Positions 59,308-64,000 of a stretch of 64,000 nucleotides of DNA are shown here, one piece after another (the stretch's first letter is position 1; each line of letters begins with the position of its first letter). The translations under genes were made by a program, and so were the position numbers. A model generated the notes under the pieces. It searched no databases, was not told the origin of the DNA, and saw only the letters and a list, made by a program, of their open reading frames with translations. The stretch is from Telluria sp042683405 (GTDB lineage: Bacteria; Pseudomonadota; Gammaproteobacteria; Burkholderiales; Burkholderiaceae_D), in contig NZ_JBHUJS010000010.1 in the NCBI RefSeq assembly GCF_042683405.1, forward strand, positions 1 to 64,000. Reading direction: 5' to 3'.

Positions 59308-60717
59308 ATGATCAACAAGCGTCCGACGCTGTCCGTCGCCCGCCGCGCTCCCGCCCCCGAAGCCCGCCTGCGCCGCAGCCACGAAGTGAAACCGGCACTC
59401 CAGACGGGCTTCCGCCCCGACCTGAAGTCCGATTCGCTCGCGTTCGCGCTGCTCGGCGCCGCCAACGCGGTGGCCCAGGTGCGCACCCAGGGCGTGGCGC
59501 TGCCGCAGGCGCTGTCGAATGTGTTTGGCATCATGCAGGCCACGCCGCAGGCGCGCGGCGCGATCCAGGACCTGGCTTACCGCGCCCTGCGTGCGCTGGG
59601 ACGCAGCGAGGCGCTGCTGGCCCAGCTGGCGGCCAAGGCGCCGGAGCCGCCGATGCTGGCCGCGCTGGTGTGCTGCGCGCTGACGCTGATGGATACCCCG
59701 GCCGGCGAAACCGCGCCCTACGAAGCCTTCACCGTGGTCGACCAGGCCGTCAACGCGGCCGCCGCCCACCCAGACCTGGTGCGCGCAAAAGGCATGGTCA
59801 ACGCCGTGCTGCGCCGCTTCCTGCGCGAGAAGGACGCGCTGCTGGCGCAGGCCATGCGCGATCCGGTCGCCCAGTTCAATTACCCGCAGTGGTGGATCGA
59901 CGCCATGCGCGCCGCCTATCCGTCGGCCTGGCGCGAGGTGCTCGCGGCCGGCAATGCGCAGCCGCCGCTGACGTTGCGCGTGAACCGCCGCAAGGCCGGC
60001 CTGGAAGAATACCTCGCCACCCTGCGCGAGCACGGGATCGGTGCGCACGCGGTGGGGCCGTCCGCGGTCCGCCTCGACAAGCCGGTCGCGGTCAGCCTGA
60101 TCCCCGGCTTTGCCGAAGGCGTGGTGTCGGTGCAGGACGCGGCCGCCCAGCTGGCCGCGCCGCTGCTCGACGTGGCCAGCGGCATGCGCGTGCTGGACGC
60201 CTGCGCGGCGCCCGGCGGCAAGACCGGCCACATCCTGGAGCTGGCCGACGTGGAGCTGACCGCGGTCGATGCCGACCCGGCCCGCCTGCAGCGCGTGCGC
60301 GACAACCTCGACCGCCTCGGCCTGGACGCCACGCTCGTGGCCGGCGATGCGCAGTCGACCGCATGGTGGGATGGCCGCCGCTTCGACCGCATCATCGCCG
60401 ACGTGCCGTGCACGGCGTCGGGCATCGTGCGCCGCCACCCGGACATCCGCTGGCTGCGCCGCGAGTCCGATACGCTCCAACTTGCAACACTTTCCGCCGA
60501 AATCCTCGACAATCTTTGGCAGATGCTGGAGCCAAATGGTAAATTGCTGTTCGTGACTTGTTCGCTCTGGCCGCAAGAGTCGGAAGCGCAAGCCGCCGCG
60601 TTTGCGGTGCGGCACCACGCAACGCGCCTCACCGCTCCCGGACAGCTGCTGCCCACGGCCAGCCGCGATCAGGACCATGACGGCTTGTTCTACGCGCTAT
60701 TCCAGAAAACCGCGTAA
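59308..60717 (+). CDS. rsmB: 16S rRNA (cytosine-967-C5)-methyltransferase
   Basis: A 469-residue SAM-dependent rRNA methyltransferase. The N-terminal NusB-like RNA-binding domain (about 45-190) is followed by the methyltransferase: VLDACAAPGGKTGHILEL (SAM loop), DVPCTASGIVRRHPDIRW and VTCSLWPQE with the catalytic cysteine. The first 40 residues are a basic extension. It starts a run rsmB-DUF4390-ntrY-ntrX-type gene on the plus strand. Confidence 0.94.
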   Translation: MINKRPTLSVARRAPAPEARLRRSHEVKPALQTGFRPDLKSDSLAFALLGAANAVAQVRTQGVALPQALSNVFGIMQATPQARGAIQDLAYRALRALGRSEALLAQLAAKAPEPPMLAALVCCALTLMDTPAGETAPYEAFTVVDQAVNAAAAHPDLVRAKGMVNAVLRRFLREKDALLAQAMRDPVAQFNYPQWWIDAMRAAYPSAWREVLAAGNAQPPLTLRVNRRKAGLEEYLATLREHGIGAHAVGPSAVRLDKPVAVSLIPGFAEGVVSVQDAAAQLAAPLLDVASGMRVLDACAAPGGKTGHILELADVELTAVDADPARLQRVRDNLDRLGLDATLVAGDAQSTAWWDGRRFDRIIADVPCTASGIVRRHPDIRWLRRESDTLQLATLSAEILDNLWQMLEPNGKLLFVTCSLWPQESEAQAAAFAVRHHATRLTAPGQLLPTASRDQDHDGLFYALFQKTA

Positions 60718-60756
60718 CGGGTCTCCCGACAGATTATTGAAGGCCAAGGCCCACTT

Positions 60757-61326
60757 GTGACGTTACGATCGTTCCGACTATTCGCCCGCCAGCTGCTGCT
60801 GGTGTTCGCGCTCGCATGCGCGGGCGCGGCGCAGGCGGCCGACGTCGAGATCACGCGTGCGGCCATCGACAAGACCGACGAGGGCTACCGCCTGGACGCG
60901 CACTACGCGTTCGAGCTGAACAGCGCGATGAAGGACGCCATCGAGCACGGCATCCCGCTGTACTTCACCACCGAGATCCAGGTCGTGCGCCCGCGCTGGT
61001 ACTGGCGCGACGAGGTCGCGATCCGCGCGCGCCAGACTGCGCGCATCTCCTACGACGTGCTGATCCGCCAGTACCACGTGTCTTATATAGGCAGCGTGCG
61101 CCAGACCTTCAGCACGCTCGAGGATGCGATGTTCTACATCCGCCGCCCGGGCCGCTGGCTGATCGGGCCGAAGAGCGCGCTCAAGAGCGGCGAGACCTAC
61201 ACCGTGACGCTGCGCATGGGGATGGACCGCGAGTACCTGTCCAAGCCGATTCAGGTGAACGCCTTCAACGACTCGGACTGGCGCCTGAATTCCAATACGA
61301 AGCGCTTCAACTACCGCGCGGAGTAG
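60757..61326 (+). CDS. DUF4390 domain-containing exported protein
   Basis: A 189-residue protein with a signal peptide (RQLLLVFALACAGAAQA) followed by the DUF4390 region (residues 28-185; LDAHYAFELNSAMKDAIEHGIPLYFTTEIQ, WYWRDE, ISYDVLIRQYHVSY). Function unknown; in betaproteobacteria it regularly lies between rsmB and an ntrYX-like pair. The start is GTG at 60757; it is followed after 4 bp by the sensor kinase gene. Confidence 0.87.
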   Translation: MTLRSFRLFARQLLLVFALACAGAAQAADVEITRAAIDKTDEGYRLDAHYAFELNSAMKDAIEHGIPLYFTTEIQVVRPRWYWRDEVAIRARQTARISYDVLIRQYHVSYIGSVRQTFSTLEDAMFYIRRPGRWLIGPKSALKSGETYTVTLRMGMDREYLSKPIQVNAFNDSDWRLNSNTKRFNYRAE

Positions 61327-61330
61327 CCAC

Positions 61331-63634
61331 GTGAAGCAGGCATTGCGGTATGCACTGGTGGTCGGCGGCGCCGTCGTCAGCATCCTGCTGTTCCTGCTGG
61401 CTTCCGCGTCCGACAACTCCGGCTTCTTCGACCGCTACTATTCCTGGCTGCTCGGCCTGAACGCGGCGGTCGCCGTCTCCCTCCTGATCCTGGTGCTGGT
61501 GCTGCTGGCGCGCCTGTATGCGCGCTACAAGAGCGGCAAGTTCGGCTCGCGCCTGATGACGCGGCTGATGCTGTGGTTCGCCGCGATCGGCATCCTGCCG
61601 GGCCTGGTGATCTTCATGGTGTCGGTGAATTTCGTGTCGCACTCGATCGAGTCGTGGTTCAACGTGCGCATCGAAACCGCGCTCGAGTCGGGACTGAACC
61701 TGGGCCATGCGGCGCTGGACCAGGCGCTGGTCGAGCTGTCGGACACGGGCCGCCAGGCGGCGTCCAGGCTGGCGCCGCTCGACCCGCCCGCATCGTCGGC
61801 GCCGCTGACCGGGCTCCTGCACGCGCGCGAAGGCGTGCAAAGCGCGATGCTGCTGGACGCCGGCGGCAAGATGATCGACAGTGTGCGCACCACCGCCGCG
61901 GCCAGCCCGGAAGAAGACCTGCCCACTCCCGACATGCTCGCCGATGCCGCGGCCAGCGGCGTGTATGCGCGGCCCGAGGGCGGCATCGAGCGCGACCTGC
62001 ACGACCGCGCTGACCTGCCGGCGCTGAACGCGCTCGACGCGGCGACCGCGCTGCGCCTGCGCGTGATCCTGCCGCTGCCGCGCGCCGGCGGCACCGATAC
62101 GCGCTACCTGCAGCTGCTGCAGTCGGTGCCGGCCAACCTGGCCATGAACGCCGAAGTGATCCGCGCCGCCTACAGCGAATACCAGGAGCGCCATGTGGCG
62201 CGCGTGGGCCTGCGCAAGATGTACATCGAGACGCTTACGCTGACGCTGCTGCTGGCGATCTTCGGCGCGATCGGCAGCGCCTTCCTCATCGCCGGCAACC
62301 TGGCCCAGCCGCTGCTGGTGCTGGCCGAGGGCACGCGCGCGGTGGCCGAGGGCGACCTGTCGCCGCGCCCGATCGTGGCCACGTCCGACGAGCTGGGCAC
62401 GCTGACCCAGTCGTTCAACGCGATGACGCGCCAGCTGTTCGAGGCGCGCAGCGCGGTCGAGCGCAACCGCTCGGCGCTGCAAAGCGCCAAGGCCCACCTG
62501 GAGTCGGTGCTGGAAAACATGTCGGCAGGCGTGATCGTGCTGGACTCCGAATTCCACATCGTCAATTCGAACGAGGCGGGCGAACGGATCCTGCAGCAGG
62601 ACCTGGCCGCTGCCGCCTCCAGGCCCCTGACCAGCGTGGAGGGACTGGAAGTGTTCGCGCTGGCCGTGATGCGCGCGTTCTCGGCGCAGAGCGCGCAGTC
62701 GGCCGCCGGCGGCACGCGCCCGCGCACCCACTGGCAGCAGCAGATCGAAGTGCCGCGCCGCTTCGGTTCCACCGACGACCACGACATCACGCTGCTGGCG
62801 CGCGGATCGCGCCTGCCGGTCGGCGCGGGCAGCGGCTTCATCGTCGTGTTCGACGATATCTCCGACGTGATCTCGGCGCAGCGCTCGGTCGCCTGGGGCG
62901 AGGTGGCGCGCCGCCTGGCGCACGAGATCAAGAATCCGCTGACGCCGATCCAGCTGTCGGCCGAGCGCCTGCAGATGAAGCTGGAAGGGCGCCTGGCGCC
63001 GGAAGACGCGGCGCTGCTCGAGCGCGGCACCTCCACCATCGTCAGCCAGGTCGACGCGATGAAGCGCATGGTGGACGACTTCCGCGACTACGCCAAGGCG
63101 CCGCCGGCCGTGCTCGAGCCGCTCGACCTGAACGCGCTGATCACCGAGATCCTGCAGCTCTACCTGGCCGGCGACGAGAGCGACATCATCCACGTGGCGC
63201 TGGCGCCGGACCTGCCGCAGGTGATGGGCGACCCGACCCAGCTGCGCCAGGTGGTGCACAACCTGCTGCAGAACGCGCAGGACGCGATGATCGAGCGGGC
63301 CGCCGACCGCGAGCCGGCGCGCATCGACGTGCGTACCGAAGAGATCCACTACCAGAATCCGGACGGCGCGTTCGGCACGGCGGTGCGCTTCTCGATCACC
63401 GACAACGGCCCCGGTTTCTCGCCGCGCATCCTGGCGCGCGCGTTCGAGCCTTACGTGACGTCCAAGGCGCGCGGCACCGGCCTTGGCCTGCCGATGGTCA
63501 AAAAGATCATCGATGAACACGGCGGAAAGATCGATATTCAGAATTTACCCGGTGGATCAGGCGCGGCAGTATCGATTTTGCTGTTAAAGTTAGGTCCTGC
63601 GGCAAATCTGGCGCAAGGGCAGGATCGCGCATAG
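61331..63634 (+). CDS. ntrY: NtrY-like membrane sensor histidine kinase
   Basis: A 767-residue sensor kinase: two early membrane helices (about 12-60), a third (about 75-98), a periplasmic or poorly conserved sensor region (100-280), a fourth helix (about 297-322), HAMP (323-375), PAS (about 385-500), HisKA with the phosphorylated His in RRLAHEIKNPLTPIQLSAERL and HATPase (DNGPGF, GTGLGLPMVKKI). This is the NtrY plan. The start is GTG at 61331. It pairs with the regulator gene at 63691. Confidence 0.9.
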   Translation: MKQALRYALVVGGAVVSILLFLLASASDNSGFFDRYYSWLLGLNAAVAVSLLILVLVLLARLYARYKSGKFGSRLMTRLMLWFAAIGILPGLVIFMVSVNFVSHSIESWFNVRIETALESGLNLGHAALDQALVELSDTGRQAASRLAPLDPPASSAPLTGLLHAREGVQSAMLLDAGGKMIDSVRTTAAASPEEDLPTPDMLADAAASGVYARPEGGIERDLHDRADLPALNALDAATALRLRVILPLPRAGGTDTRYLQLLQSVPANLAMNAEVIRAAYSEYQERHVARVGLRKMYIETLTLTLLLAIFGAIGSAFLIAGNLAQPLLVLAEGTRAVAEGDLSPRPIVATSDELGTLTQSFNAMTRQLFEARSAVERNRSALQSAKAHLESVLENMSAGVIVLDSEFHIVNSNEAGERILQQDLAAAASRPLTSVEGLEVFALAVMRAFSAQSAQSAAGGTRPRTHWQQQIEVPRRFGSTDDHDITLLARGSRLPVGAGSGFIVVFDDISDVISAQRSVAWGEVARRLAHEIKNPLTPIQLSAERLQMKLEGRLAPEDAALLERGTSTIVSQVDAMKRMVDDFRDYAKAPPAVLEPLDLNALITEILQLYLAGDESDIIHVALAPDLPQVMGDPTQLRQVVHNLLQNAQDAMIERAADREPARIDVRTEEIHYQNPDGAFGTAVRFSITDNGPGFSPRILARAFEPYVTSKARGTGLGLPMVKKIIDEHGGKIDIQNLPGGSGAAVSILLLKLGPAANLAQGQDRA

Positions 63635-63690
63635 AATGTCGCCTGAAAAGGGCCCTCGCAGCGCGGGGAAACCAGGGAAGGCAAACACTG

Positions 63691-64000
63691 ATGGCAAACA
63701 TTCTCGTAGTTGATGATGAAATGGGAATCCGGGAACTGCTCTCGGAAATCCTGGGTGACGAAGGCCACGCGATCCAGCTCGCCGAAAACGCGCAGCAGGC
63801 GCGCGAGGCGCGCGCGCAGGGGACGCCAGACCTGGTCCTGCTCGATATCTGGATGCCCGATACCGACGGCGTGACCTTGCTCAAGGAATGGCAGCGCGAC
63901 GGCCTGCTAACCATGCCGGTCATTATGATGTCCGGCCATGCGACCATCGACACCGCGGTCGAGGCCACCCGCATCGGCGCGCTGAATTTCCTCGAAAAAC
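63691..64000 (+). CDS. ntrX: NtrX-like response regulator, N-terminal part (cut by window edge)
   Basis: The first 103 residues are a receiver domain with acidic pocket Asp8/Asp9 and phospho-acceptor Asp52 (LLDIWMPD), Ser/Lys switch segments MMSGHAT and FLEK. The gene continues beyond the window. By position after the NtrY-like kinase (56 bp gap) it should be an NtrX-type regulator with a sigma-54 AAA+ domain and Fis-type helix-turn-helix, but that part is not visible here. Confidence 0.85.
   Translation, partial: MANILVVDDEMGIRELLSEILGDEGHAIQLAENAQQAREARAQGTPDLVLLDIWMPDTDGVTLLKEWQRDGLLTMPVIMMSGHATIDTAVEATRIGALNFLEK

Noticed and set aside
1..64000. CRISPR arrays, tRNA genes, insertion sequences, prophage, toxin-antitoxin or restriction systems
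   Set aside because: No regularly spaced repeats, tRNA-like cloverleaf, transposase, integrase or nuclease/methylase pair was seen; the repeats present are short palindromes between genes.

Overview
The window is a chromosomal segment of a high-GC betaproteobacterium, most likely a member of the Oxalobacteraceae (Massilia, Telluria or a close relative). The grounds are gene content and order: the betaproteobacterial DUF1840 and gshA families, the gshA-gshB-EIIA-HPr-EI run, metXW, gatCAB divergent from mreBCD-mrdAB-rlpA, and argS-SPOR-dsbA-SDR-birA-coaX. Coding density is high, no gap between genes exceeds 300 bp, and I see no tRNA, CRISPR array, insertion sequence or prophage.

Layout. 1-140 holds the 3' end of a 5S rRNA and its terminator, closing an rRNA operon. 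199-5598 carries a secreted S9 peptidase, small conserved proteins, a lipoprotein and comM. About 5700-24500 is an accessory region for low-oxygen life: B12-dependent ribonucleotide reductase (nrdJ), a small cytochrome c, a Cys-tailed HMA-like protein, nnrS-hemN, two NsrR-like Rrf2 regulators, quinol NO reductase (norZ type), DUF2249/SirB2 proteins, a haem-copper-oxidase-like membrane protein, a Dnr-type CRP/FNR regulator, a three-domain copper nitrite reductase (nirK), a His-rich outer-membrane protein with a TlpA-like thioredoxin, and the oxygen-independent ubiquinone genes ubiUVT with a DGC-domain protein. Together these reduce nitrite to NO to N2O and keep haem, quinone and deoxynucleotide synthesis going without oxygen. 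No nitrate reductase or N2O reductase is in the window.

24481-30766 holds a large hybrid histidine kinase, ubiK, and the torF-glnK-amtB ammonium operon behind a recognisable sigma-54 promoter. From 31014 onward the content is mostly housekeeping: glutathione synthesis, PTS regulatory proteins, methionine biosynthesis, protease and pseudouridine synthase, xthA, pyrE, gatCAB, the rod-shape operon, a cofactor/disulfide/argS operon, rsmB, and an ntrYX-type two-component pair cut by the right edge.

Regulation is the most informative part. NsrR-like palindromes overlap the promoters of nnrS, norZ and nirK. FNR/Dnr boxes lie at the class II distance upstream of nirK and of the outer-membrane protein gene. 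A third, unassigned motif (two TTAA elements 10 bp apart, then exactly 20 bp to the -10) precedes nrdJ, the HMA-like gene and ubiU, and looks like the target of one unidentified low-oxygen activator. A family of GGGGAC-GTCCCC palindromes sits in gaps between genes of the housekeeping half.
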